Shown piece after piece: positions 7,741 through 18,018 of a stretch of DNA of 32,311 bases. Positions within the stretch are counted from its first letter, which is position 1. Each line of letters begins with the position of its first letter. This DNA is from Alphaproteobacteria bacterium (GTDB lineage: Bacteria; Pseudomonadota; Alphaproteobacteria; JABAAW01; JAHZMA01): positions 1 to 32,311 of the forward strand of contig JAHZMA010000006.1 of the NCBI GenBank assembly GCA_022599575.1, given 5' to 3'. The notes beneath the pieces were generated by a model. The model saw only the letters and a list, made by a program, of their open reading frames with translations, ran no database searches and was not told the DNA's origin. Both the position numbers and the translations under genes were made by a program.

Positions 7741-8226
7741 ATGATACATCCTTATTTCTTATCACGATTACGTTTTTCACTATTGCTTGTGGCTGTTATG
7801 CTATTAACGGCATGTGGTAATAATGCCGAACGTTTGCGTTTCACCAGCGAATTGCCAGATGAATTTGCTATTGTTACCTTACGTCCACTCACCTTGCCAC
7901 CCGATTATACGCTAGATGCGCCAACAATTCAAAGCGAATCTGAATTATCTGTTAATCAGTTGCAAGATGATATTCGTGCCAGCATGTTGCTTGAAGGCAA
8001 GGTAAAATTAGAAATCAATGGTGATGACCGTGCGTTTTTATTGGCGGCAAAAGCGGGCGAACGCGAAGCGGATATTAGACGTAAATTGGAACAGGAAAAT
8101 TTGCAAGCCATTTCCGAGCCACTCACCATCGCCGAAGCGATTGCGTTGGAAGAATCTTTCGCAGGCAATGTGCGGACATTTTTTACTGTAACAACGCGTA
8201 AACCTAACATTAGTGAAGCCAAATAA
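7741..8226 (+). CDS. BamF-like lipoprotein (DUF3035)
   Basis: 161 residues from ATG 7741. The lipoprotein signal is clear: basic N-region, hydrophobic core, lipobox LLTAC with C25 as the lipidated residue. ELPDEFAIVTLRPLTLPPDYTL (about residues 37-58) is the signature of DUF3035, the alphaproteobacterial family that includes BamF of the outer-membrane beta-barrel assembly machine. Starts upstream in the same frame (for example ATG 7714) would only lengthen the leader. The stop is 1 nt before the HtrA-type protease start, which suggests coupled expression. The exact BAM role here is inferred from the family. Confidence 0.8.
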   Translation: MIHPYFLSRLRFSLLLVAVMLLTACGNNAERLRFTSELPDEFAIVTLRPLTLPPDYTLDAPTIQSESELSVNQLQDDIRASMLLEGKVKLEINGDDRAFLLAAKAGEREADIRRKLEQENLQAISEPLTIAEAIALEESFAGNVRTFFTVTTRKPNISEAK

Positions 8227-8227
8227 T

Positions 8228-9616
8228 ATGAAACGGTTAATTGTAAATTTTATGATGGCAATGATGCTGATTGCATTTTTGCCTTTAACTGCTTATGCAC
8301 AAAAAGTGCCGCAAAGTCGTGAGGAAGTAAATCTCAGCTTCGCGCCTTTGGTGAAAAAGACTGCCTCGTCGGTGGTGAATATTTATGCTAAAAAAATTGT
8401 GACTGAGCGGACGGGATTATTTGTTGACCCGTTTTTCAAGCAATTTTTTGGTAATCAATTAGGGCCTACCCGTAAATCTATTCAAAATTCATTAGGTTCG
8501 GGCGTGATTTTAAGTGCCGATGGCGTGATTGTTACCAACGCCCATGTGATTGATAATGCTGAAGAAATTGTGGTGGTGCTTGATAATGGACGCGAATATC
8601 AGGCAGAATTATTATTGCAGGATAGCCGCACTGATTTGGCGATTCTTAAAATTGACGCTGATAAATTATCATTTGCGGTGCTAGGCGATTCTGATGATGT
8701 TGAAATTGGCGATTTGGTGCTGGCGATTGGCAATCCGTTTTCGGTGGGGCAGACTGTTACCAGCGGTATCGTATCGGCATTGGCACGGGCGACTGGTGGT
8801 TTAAGCGATTACCGTTCTTTCATTCAAACTGATGCGGCCATTAACCCGGGTAATTCAGGCGGGGCATTGATTGATGTTGATGGCAAACTTATCGGTATCA
8901 ACACGGCTATTTATAGCCGCACAGGTGAATCGCTAGGCATTGGTTTTGCGGTGCCAGTCAATATGGTGAGAATTGTCGTTGATTATGCGGTAAGGGGTGA
9001 AGAATTGGTGCGGCCATGGACGGGGCTTGGCGGTCAAGAAATTGATTGGAATTTGGCACAAGCACTGGATTTAGAATATCCGGGCGGGGTTTTGGTTGAA
9101 AATATTTATCCCGATTCTCCCGGTGATAAAGCAGGTATTCAAGAGCAAGATGTGATTGTGCAGATTGACGATTATAGCTTCGATAGCGCGCAAGATTTGC
9201 GTTTTCGCTTGGCGTTGAAAAAACCGGGCGAGCGCGTGGTGCTAAAAGGTTTTCGCGATGGTAAAGCAAAGATATGGCGCATGGCATTAGAAGCACCGCC
9301 CGAAAAACCAAAAAGGAATAGCACTGAAATTAAAGGTAAAAATATATTGCAAGGCGCGATTCTTGAAAATTTATCACCCAAAGTGAATGATGAAATTGGC
9401 AAAAGTGTGTTTGCCACTGGCGTGATTATCAGAGGCATCAAAGATCAAGCATTGGCATTGCGCTTTGGCTTTCGACTTGGCGATATATTGCTAAAAATCA
9501 ACAATACCGACATTAAAACAGTGCGCGATGTGGTGCGGGCAACAAATGCCAAACCAGAAAGCTATAATGTGACGATTGATAGGAATGGTAAGAAAATTCA
9601 ACAGAGTTTTAGATAG
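8228..9616 (+). CDS. Do-family (DegP/HtrA) periplasmic serine protease
   Basis: 462 residues from ATG 8228. The signal peptide is about residues 1-24 (AYA-QK). The trypsin-like domain carries the triad H106 (TNAHVI), D136 (RTDLAIL) and S210 (NPGNSGGAL). Two PDZ domains follow, about 270-350 (GGVLVENIYPDSPGDKAG) and about 385-462 (GVIIRGIKDQALALRFGFR). Family role: degradation or refolding of misfolded envelope proteins. GTG 8213 lies in frame but inside the lipoprotein gene and would disrupt the signal peptide arrangement, so the ATG is preferred. It follows bamF-like by 1 nt and precedes rarA by 2 nt. Confidence 0.93.
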   Translation: MKRLIVNFMMAMMLIAFLPLTAYAQKVPQSREEVNLSFAPLVKKTASSVVNIYAKKIVTERTGLFVDPFFKQFFGNQLGPTRKSIQNSLGSGVILSADGVIVTNAHVIDNAEEIVVVLDNGREYQAELLLQDSRTDLAILKIDADKLSFAVLGDSDDVEIGDLVLAIGNPFSVGQTVTSGIVSALARATGGLSDYRSFIQTDAAINPGNSGGALIDVDGKLIGINTAIYSRTGESLGIGFAVPVNMVRIVVDYAVRGEELVRPWTGLGGQEIDWNLAQALDLEYPGGVLVENIYPDSPGDKAGIQEQDVIVQIDDYSFDSAQDLRFRLALKKPGERVVLKGFRDGKAKIWRMALEAPPEKPKRNSTEIKGKNILQGAILENLSPKVNDEIGKSVFATGVIIRGIKDQALALRFGFRLGDILLKINNTDIKTVRDVVRATNAKPESYNVTIDRNGKKIQQSFR

Positions 9617-9618
9617 GA

Positions 9619-10920
9619 ATGGATTTATTCAATAAAGAAAATCCTATTCCATTAGCCGAACAATTGCGGCCACAAACATTACAAGATATATATGGGCAAA
9701 CCCATTTGCTCAGCGATAAAAGCGGGTTACGGGTGATGTTAGATAGCAATCATATTAGCTCATTCTTATTATGGGGACCGCCGGGGGTTGGTAAAACAAC
9801 ATTGGCAAGGGTGATTGCCAAACATAGCGGACTTTACTTCAAGCAAATATCAGCGGTTTTGGCAGGGGTGGCTGAGTTACGAAAAATATTTGATGAGGCC
9901 AAGCAAGCCCGCAAAAACGGTATCGGCACATTATTGTTTGTTGATGAGATTCATCGCTTTAATCGTTCACAGCAAGATAGTCTCTTGCCTTATGTGGAAG
10001 ATGGCACGGTGATTTTAGGCGGGGCGACCACTGAAAATCCGGGCTTTGAGGTGAATGCGGCTTTATTATCACGGCTTTTGGTATTTATCTTACACCGCCT
10101 TGATACAGAAGCATTACAGCAAATTTTACAACGTGCCGAACAGATACGCGATAAAATATTACCCCTTACCGATGATGCGCGGCAGCGGTTTTTGCAGATG
10201 GCAGATGGTGATGCGCGGTTTTTGCTCAATGGTGCTGATATTTTATTTGACAGCGCCACAAATAATAGTGGGGCTGATAAGATTAATATTGATGATTTGC
10301 AAACCATTTTACAACAACGCGTGCCACTTTATGATAAGGCGGAAGATAGTCATTATAATCTCATCAGTGCGTTACATAAAAGTCTGCGTGGCAGTGATTG
10401 CGATGCTGCGCTGTATTGGATGGCGCGCATGTTAGATGGCGGTGAAGACCCGCTTTATTTGTTACGACGGCTTACCCGATTTGCCTATGAAGATATTGGC
10501 ATGGCTGACCCACAAGCCTGTATACAGGCGATTAATGCGTGGCAAACCTATCAAAGATTAGGCTCGCCCGAAGGCGATATTGCGATTGGGCATTTGGTTG
10601 TATATCTGGCAACTGCACCCAAATCTAATGCCGCTTATATGGCGCATAAGGCATCATTACGGGCGGCAAAACAGCATGGTTCACTTGCACCGCCACAACA
10701 TATTCTGAATGCGCCGAACAAATTTATGAAAGAAATCGGTTATGGCGAGGGCTATCAATATGACCATGATGCAGAAGATGGGTTTTCAGGGCAGAATTAT
10801 TTTCCAGAAGCAATGAAGCGCGAAAGTTATTATCAGCCAGTGGCGCGTGGTTTTGAGCGCGATATTCAAAAAAGATTGGATTATTTTCAGCAATTAAGAC
10901 AGAAGAAAAAGTGCGACTGA
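9619..10920 (+). CDS. rarA: Replication-associated recombination protein A (RarA/MgsA)
   Basis: A 433-residue AAA+ ATPase of the clamp-loader-like group acting at stalled replication forks. Walker A is GPPGVGKTT (residues 53-61), Walker B LLFVDEIHRF (105-114), sensor 1 GGATTEN (134-140), and the arginine finger region LLSRLL is at about 149-154. The C-terminal RarA tetramerisation region is present (AYMAHKASLRAAKQHGSL, then PNKFMKEIGYGEGYQYDHD). AGGA lies immediately upstream of ATG 9619. It ends 6 nt from the convergent ELM1-like gene, with no obvious terminator between them. Confidence 0.96.
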   Translation: MDLFNKENPIPLAEQLRPQTLQDIYGQTHLLSDKSGLRVMLDSNHISSFLLWGPPGVGKTTLARVIAKHSGLYFKQISAVLAGVAELRKIFDEAKQARKNGIGTLLFVDEIHRFNRSQQDSLLPYVEDGTVILGGATTENPGFEVNAALLSRLLVFILHRLDTEALQQILQRAEQIRDKILPLTDDARQRFLQMADGDARFLLNGADILFDSATNNSGADKINIDDLQTILQQRVPLYDKAEDSHYNLISALHKSLRGSDCDAALYWMARMLDGGEDPLYLLRRLTRFAYEDIGMADPQACIQAINAWQTYQRLGSPEGDIAIGHLVVYLATAPKSNAAYMAHKASLRAAKQHGSLAPPQHILNAPNKFMKEIGYGEGYQYDHDAEDGFSGQNYFPEAMKRESYYQPVARGFERDIQKRLDYFQQLRQKKKCD

Positions 10921-10926
10921 TAGAGT

Positions 10927-11925
10927 TTATGCTTCGCGAAATTTTCGGTATTGTTCGCGTAAAATAGCGGCAATGCGCGTGGTATCATCAATCGATTTGC
11001 CCCAATTTGTTTCAATTTTGCCACGAAACGGACGGCAATAATCATTATCATAAAGCCATTGATGGAAACGGTCGAAACGGCGCGATTTACCGGGCAGTTG
11101 TAACAGATAAACGGGCTTGCCAGTGAAGATGGCTTCGGAAATCATCGATACTGATTCTGCACTCACCAAAATCGCATCAGCCTGTGCCAACATACCGAAA
11201 TAAGGGTTGTCACTGGTTTCATCCCAAATATAGACATTTTTTTGATGTTGCAAATGATGTAAAAAAGCCTGCGATGCGCTGGGGGGGGTGCGCCGCGAAA
11301 ATGATAGCGCAATCCCGTATTTTTTTGATAATTGCTTTAATTGCTTGCCTGCTTTATCGGCAATCGATTGTTTCATACGGTGCGAACGCCGATTGCCACC
11401 AATAAAAACCGATAATAAGGGACGCGATAATTGAGGGAAGGTAAATTTTTGCTTGGCATCAATAAGTGTTTGCTTGGTAACGCGGTGCAGTGATGGACCT
11501 GTGGGATAGACATTATCGCCAAAAACAGTATCATGATAAGAGGGGATGACCATATCAAAATGATGAAAAGCGATGCGTGGATTGTGGATATAAACCAAAA
11601 AAATTTTATGGGGCGCCTGTTGTTTTAATGCGTGGGCTTTTAAGCCAAGCGCGGCAGCAATCGACCGCCTGCCACATGCGATAATAATATCAGGAAAAGG
11701 TGGGGTTAATTTATCGCTTTGTTCATGTAACACATGCACCCCCCCCAATTTTGCGGCAACATCACCCGGTAAAAATTGATAGATTTTTTTTAAGATGATT
11801 TTTTTTATCTCAAAATCAAAACCGCTGCTTTCAGCCAATCCCACCGCCTGATTTACCATACCTACCTCACCGCTGGTTAGCACCCAGATTTTTGGATTTT
11901 GTACATTGCTACTATTTTGTATCAT
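10927..11925 (-). CDS. ELM1-like (mitochondrial fission ELM1 / DUF1022) family protein
   Basis: 332 residues from ATG 11925; a TTG at 11958 in frame would add 11. Landmarks match the bacterial relatives of plant ELM1: WVLTSGEVGMVNQAVGLAE at the N-terminus, IIACGRRSIAAAL, YIHNPRIAFHHFDMVIPSYHD and SVFIGGNRRSHRM. The late segment DAILVSAESVSMISEAIFTGKPVYLL resembles GT-B glycosyltransferases. The biochemical function in bacteria is not established. The start lies inside the end of rbfA (14-nt overlap), so it is part of the rimP-rbfA transcript. Two 8-nt homopolymers (G8 at 11281-11288, C8 at 11739-11746 on the plus strand) lie in the coding region; the frame is intact in this sequence. Confidence 0.82.
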   Translation of the reverse strand: MIQNSSNVQNPKIWVLTSGEVGMVNQAVGLAESSGFDFEIKKIILKKIYQFLPGDVAAKLGGVHVLHEQSDKLTPPFPDIIIACGRRSIAAALGLKAHALKQQAPHKIFLVYIHNPRIAFHHFDMVIPSYHDTVFGDNVYPTGPSLHRVTKQTLIDAKQKFTFPQLSRPLLSVFIGGNRRSHRMKQSIADKAGKQLKQLSKKYGIALSFSRRTPPSASQAFLHHLQHQKNVYIWDETSDNPYFGMLAQADAILVSAESVSMISEAIFTGKPVYLLQLPGKSRRFDRFHQWLYDNDYCRPFRGKIETNWGKSIDDTTRIAAILREQYRKFREA

Positions 11926-12283
11926 GTTGCTGTTGATTTTGTTGAATAAGCTGTTCAATTCTGCCGCTTATATCGTAACTATCATCCCAGATAAATTTTA
12001 AATTTGGTACAAACCGCACCACTTTTGATAATGCCAATTCTTTTTTTAGCATGGGGGTTTCTTGTTTGAGTGCCTGCATTAACGCGTCTCGCGCTTCTGT
12101 GGTATAATGATTGGCATTGAGCGGTAAAATAATAAGCGTGGCGTTTTTCAGGTCGGCACTGATTTTAACCTGCATAATGCTAATATGGGCATTTTGCAAT
12201 AGGTTATGGCGCCATGAATAATCGCGTAGGATTGTAGCAAATTGATGGCGAATTGCCTCGCTAACCCGTAATTGCCGTCTCAT
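11912..12283 (-). CDS. rbfA: 30S ribosome-binding factor RbfA
   Basis: 123 residues. It binds the 30S subunit and assists late 16S rRNA maturation. Family landmarks: MRRQLRVSEAIRHQFATIL at the N-terminus, ISADLKNATLIILPL in the KH-like core, and VVRFVPNLKFIWDDSYD with the final RIEQLI helix. It lies 26 nt downstream of infB in the classical order, and its 3' end overlaps the ELM1-like gene. Confidence 0.95.
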   Translation of the reverse strand: MRRQLRVSEAIRHQFATILRDYSWRHNLLQNAHISIMQVKISADLKNATLIILPLNANHYTTEARDALMQALKQETPMLKKELALSKVVRFVPNLKFIWDDSYDISGRIEQLIQQNQQQHDTK

Positions 12284-12309
12284 TATGCCTCACAGATTAT
12301 ATTAAAGTT

Positions 12310-14675
<2,366 letters not shown>

Positions 14676-14676
<1 letters not shown>

Positions 14677-15410
14677 TATTTAATCACTATATGTTCGTTA
14701 TCCGCGTCATTCATTAGCAGATATTTATTGATAAGAGGTTGTAATTTTCGCATCAAACCACCATCAATCGCTAATAAGAATGACACATTGGCACGATTGA
14801 AACTATCGCAGGCAATCTGTTCGGGCAAACCTTCGATGATTTCAATATTACTTGTCTGTGCTAGTTTAATGATTTTTTGTCCATCATGCAATGATGATAT
14901 GGGTTTCATTGCCAGTAAAAATGCTTTTTTATCACTATTTTTTTTATTTTTTAGCCAAATGGTGATTTTATCCTTGCCTTGAAGCACTTGACCCGCCCGA
15001 CGCATCAGACTTAATAATTGTGTGATGTGATATTGCAAGGCTTTTGTGATGAAAGGGGCAAGCGGTGATGCGATACTCACTTTTGTTTGATAGATTTTTT
15101 GCGCCTTTTTCACGAGCTGCTTATCGGCTAATGCCAGAATATGGGCATTGGGGGTAATCCAAATGCTACGTCCCGGTAGTTTTTCGGTAATATCAGGGGT
15201 AAGAATATTTTCAGGCGATAATACCAACCGTAACAGGCTTGATTTAGGTAAAGATTGATTGGATATGATGCAACGTCTCAGATTTTCATCTTTATCTGCT
15301 AGCGCAAATGCAGATGGAGCTGCTGGCATAACATCATCTGCAGCAACACCATTATCAATGACATGATAAGCGTTACGGTTGGCGCGCATTTTATGTGTTG
15401 TTCTTATCAT
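14676..15410 (-). CDS. YlxR (DUF448) + L7Ae-like RNA-binding protein
   Basis: 244 residues. The N-terminal DUF448/YlxR domain (about residues 44-95) shows [20 protein letters not shown] and [10 protein letters not shown]. The C-terminal half (about 140-230) has [18 protein letters not shown], typical of the L7Ae/L30e-type RNA-binding fold. This fusion between nusA and infB is standard in alphaproteobacteria. It is a nucleoid- or RNA-associated protein of uncertain precise role. A 40-residue N-terminal extension precedes the first domain. GAGATAGA lies just upstream of ATG 15410. The stop overlaps the infB start. Confidence 0.85.
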
Positions 15411-15447
15411 TCTATCTCATTCATTTATGGTATTGATGTTGCTTGCA

Positions 15448-17214
15448 TCAATTTCCTGTTATGGTATTTGGTTCATCTGTGGCAGCAATGTTTGCTTCTG
15501 CCTCTGCTTCGGGCGGCATTGCTTCTGCCTCTGCTTCGGGCGGCATTGCTTCTGCCTCTGCTTCGGGCGGCATTGCTTCTGCCTCTGCTTCGGGCGGCAT
15601 TGCTTCTGCCTCTGATTCTATTGCCTCAATCGCTTCGGCGCCTGCGCTGATGTCGGTTTCAGCATCTGCTTCATTTTCCGATTCTGGTTCACTTTGGGGT
15701 TCAGGCTCAATCCAACCCAGTTGAATCCTCGCATTGGTAATCAGTTCTGCCGCTTTTTTGGCGTTGAATTTCAAATCCTTAAACAGAGAATCTTCTTCAC
15801 CATAAAGTTCATCAGCCGCCAAATCGGCAAAATTTTCTAAATTGCAAATTGAATTTTCACCTAATATCACCAGCATGTCATGGTTAAGCCCTGCAAAATT
15901 CATAATGTCATCTTGCATTTTCAATTTTTTCATTTCTGCAGCTTGTTTTTCGCGGAGAATCTCTAAAGATTGTTGTGCACGGTTTTGCAATTCACCTGCT
16001 AAGCCTTCATCAAAACCTTTGATGGCAGATAATTCATCCATTGTACTATCGATAATTTCTTCAATATCATGGAAACCTTCGGCAATCAATAGGCGCGCAA
16101 TCACATCATCTACATCAAGCTGTTCCATGAATAATTGACTGCGTTGCGAAAATTCTAACTCGCGCCTTTCGGCATCTTGTGCTTCGGTAAGAATATCAAT
16201 ATCAACATCGGTGATTTGAGTGGCAAGCCGTACATTTTGTCCACGTCTGCCAATCGCTTGCGAAAGCTGGTCTTCTGGCACAACCACATCTAGCTTGCCA
16301 GTATTTTCATCAATCACGACTTTGGTAATCTCAGCAGGTGCCAGCGTATTGACAACATAGGTAACAATATCTTCAGAATAAGGGATAATATCTATTTTTT
16401 CACCCTGCAATTCGGATACCACTGCCTGCACGCGAGAGCCACGCATACCAACGCATGCGCCCACAGGATCAATGGAGGGGTCGTTAGAAATCACTGATAT
16501 TTTGGCGCGGCTACCAGGGTCACGCGCACAATTAATAATTTGCACCACACCATCATAGACTTCGGGCACTTCTTGACGAAATAATTTCACCATAAATTGA
16601 TTATGGGTGCGCGATAAAAACACTTGCGGCCCGCGATTTTCACGTTTTACCGAATAGATATAGGCTAAAATTCTATCACCACGCTTGAAATGTTCGCGTC
16701 CAATCAGCTCGTTACGGCGCAATAAACCTTCGGCACCATTGCCTAAATCGATAATCAGATTGCCATATTCAACGCGTTTGACGATACGGCTGGTAATCTC
16801 GCCTACCTTGCCAATAAATTCTTCATATTGCTTGTTACGCTCGGCATCGCGCACTTTCTGCACAATAATTTGTTTGGCAGATTGCACGCCAATGCGTCCA
16901 AAATCGATGGGTGGTAATGAGTCACGGATAAAATTGCCCGCTTCTAATGTTTTATCAATTTTACGCGCATCGCTCAGCAAAATTTGGGTTTGGGTATCTT
17001 CAAGCTCGTCCACTATTTCACGAAAGCGTTGCATGGTAATTTCACCATTGCGGCGGTCGATAAAGGCACGGATATCTAAACCCAGCCCATATTTATTGCG
17101 TCCAGCTTTTTGTATTGCCAATTCCAATGCTTCAAACACATGTTCGCGGTCGATATTTTTTTCTTGCGCGACTGTTTCAACCACTAATAACACTTCATTT
17201 TTTAAAACTGCCAT
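15448..17214 (-). CDS. nusA: Transcription termination/antitermination factor NusA
   Basis: 588 residues, longer than the E. coli protein (495). The NusA N-terminal domain (about 1-130), S1 domain (about 135-200), KH1 with VGACVGMRGSRV (251-262) and KH2 with SQAIGRRGQNVRL (318-330) are all recognisable, followed by two helical C-terminal repeats (about 360-412 and 437-497). NusA binds RNA polymerase and nascent RNA and modulates pausing and termination. The last 90 residues are an acidic disordered tail containing four and a half copies of MPPEAEAEA (533-573), encoded by a perfect 27-nt tandem repeat. The start lies 4 nt after the rimP stop. Confidence 0.96.
   Translation of the reverse strand: MAVLKNEVLLVVETVAQEKNIDREHVFEALELAIQKAGRNKYGLGLDIRAFIDRRNGEITMQRFREIVDELEDTQTQILLSDARKIDKTLEAGNFIRDSLPPIDFGRIGVQSAKQIIVQKVRDAERNKQYEEFIGKVGEITSRIVKRVEYGNLIIDLGNGAEGLLRRNELIGREHFKRGDRILAYIYSVKRENRGPQVFLSRTHNQFMVKLFRQEVPEVYDGVVQIINCARDPGSRAKISVISNDPSIDPVGACVGMRGSRVQAVVSELQGEKIDIIPYSEDIVTYVVNTLAPAEITKVVIDENTGKLDVVVPEDQLSQAIGRRGQNVRLATQITDVDIDILTEAQDAERRELEFSQRSQLFMEQLDVDDVIARLLIAEGFHDIEEIIDSTMDELSAIKGFDEGLAGELQNRAQQSLEILREKQAAEMKKLKMQDDIMNFAGLNHDMLVILGENSICNLENFADLAADELYGEEDSLFKDLKFNAKKAAELITNARIQLGWIEPEPQSEPESENEADAETDISAGAEAIEAIESEAEAMPPEAEAEAMPPEAEAEAMPPEAEAEAMPPEAEAEANIAATDEPNTITGN
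15494..15614. repeat. Perfect 27-nt tandem repeat, about 4.5 copies, in nusA
   Basis: The unit begins GCTTCTGCCTCTGCTTCGGG on the plus strand. Full copies lie at 15494-15520, 15521-15547, 15548-15574 and 15575-15601, with a 13-nt partial copy at 15602-15614. Copies are identical. They encode nine-residue MPPEAEAEA units in the acidic C-terminal tail of NusA. Identity suggests recent expansion and length variability; collapse during assembly is also possible. Confidence 0.92.
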
Positions 17215-17218
17215 TTAT

Positions 17219-17866
17219 TTATTCCTTATGACTATTTTTATGCAATAATGCATCGGTTAATTTAAGTTTTGCCGCTCTCAGTTGACTGATAGCAATGGCA
17301 ACGGATTCATCGCCGATGCGAATGGTAATAATGTTACCATCTACATTTTCCAATAATCCGCTGAATTTACGCTGTTGCTGATTGTTGATTGCAATCGTAT
17401 CTAGCAACTCAATCTTCACCTCGTGACCAATATAATTGGTGAAATCTTGCAAATGAGTAAGCGGGCGGTCAATACCCGCAGAGGAAATTTCCAGCCGATA
17501 GCGTTTATCAATCGGGTCTTCCACATCTAAAATTGTCGAAACAGCATGGCTGGTTTGGCTACAATCATCGATGGTGATGGTGCTACCATCAAGGTTTTCA
17601 ATCATAATCTGCAAGCTAGGCGTGGAATCAAGCCGCACCCGTACCAGCATTTTACCCATATCATAAAGTGGCAGGGCAATCATTTGCGCTATTTTAAGTG
17701 TCAAAGGATGATGACAGCCAACCAAATTTGGTTGCTGTAACACATAGGCTAAAATTGCCTTATCATCTTTTTTGGCATCTTTTTTGGCATCTTTTTTGGC
17801 ATCAGCATCCTTCGCAGGAAGTGTATATGTATATTGCTGATGCTTATCTGTTGTCGTCGCTATCAT
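17219..17866 (-). CDS. rimP: Ribosome maturation factor RimP
   Basis: 215 residues, longer than typical RimP (about 150-170). The core is clear: IDDCSQTSHAVSTILDVEDP, then YRLEISSAGIDRPLTHLQDF (about residues 123-142), then a C-terminal SH3-like domain with KFSGLLENVDGNIITI. It assists 30S assembly. The extra length is N-terminal and includes a K-K-D-A repeat (about 23-35) encoded by a 12-nt tandem repeat. The only upstream start is ATG 17866, and no later ATG precedes the core. It is the first gene of the rimP-nusA-ylxR-infB-rbfA operon. Confidence 0.93.
   Translation of the reverse strand: MIATTTDKHQQYTYTLPAKDADAKKDAKKDAKKDDKAILAYVLQQPNLVGCHHPLTLKIAQMIALPLYDMGKMLVRVRLDSTPSLQIMIENLDGSTITIDDCSQTSHAVSTILDVEDPIDKRYRLEISSAGIDRPLTHLQDFTNYIGHEVKIELLDTIAINNQQQRKFSGLLENVDGNIITIRIGDESVAIAISQLRAAKLKLTDALLHKNSHKE
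17764..17799. repeat. Perfect 12-nt tandem repeat x3 in rimP
   Basis: CATCTTTTTTGG at 17764-17775, 17776-17787 and 17788-17799 on the plus strand. It encodes the K-K-D-A units of the RimP N-terminal extension. The T6 runs within each unit are also slippage-prone. Confidence 0.9.
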
Positions 17867-17907
17867 TACTCATCATCTCATGGTTTGTTATTTCTTATAA
17901 CCATCAA

Positions 17908-17932
17908 AAAAGGCGGGGCAAGCCCACCTTTT
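17908..17932 (-). terminator. Leader hairpin with U-tract (possible attenuator) upstream of rimP
   Basis: Read on the minus strand: AAAAGG, G/C stem GGGC...GCCC with a 2-nt loop, CCTTTT, and a run of six T in all. It has the form of an intrinsic terminator and lies 42-66 nt before the rimP start, inside the leader expected from the promoter at 17962-17990. No gene that would need a terminator in this orientation ends here. A bidirectional role for plus-strand transcription cannot be excluded. Confidence 0.5.
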
Positions 17933-17961
17933 GAAAGGAAATATTATTTTTACTTAAAGCC

Positions 17962-17990
17962 ATTAAAGCCTATTTCATCATAAAAAGCAA
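17962..17990 (-). promoter_or_regulatory. Candidate promoter of the rimP-nusA-infB operon
   Basis: On the minus strand TTGCTT (-35, plus coordinates 17985-17990), a 17-nt spacer, then TTTAAT (-10, 17962-17967). A start near 17955 would give a leader of about 90 nt that contains the terminator-like hairpin. It lies between the divergent rimP and GT61 genes. Confidence 0.45.
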
Positions 17991-18018
17991 GTTTTTTGTT
18001 GTTGTAAAAAGATGAATT

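Noticed and set aside
10920-10927. Terminator between rarA and the ELM1-like gene
   Set aside because: Only 6 nt separate the stops and no stem-loop with a T-tract can be formed there.
15363-15724. Plus-strand ORFs of repetitive Leu/Ala or Ser/Ala/Cys peptides
   Set aside because: They are other-frame readings of the 27-nt nusA repeat, which is in frame on the minus strand within a full-length NusA.
17867-18018. Initiator tRNA gene upstream of rimP, as in some bacteria
   Set aside because: No cloverleaf, no CAT anticodon arm and no CCA end can be drawn in this A+T-rich gap.
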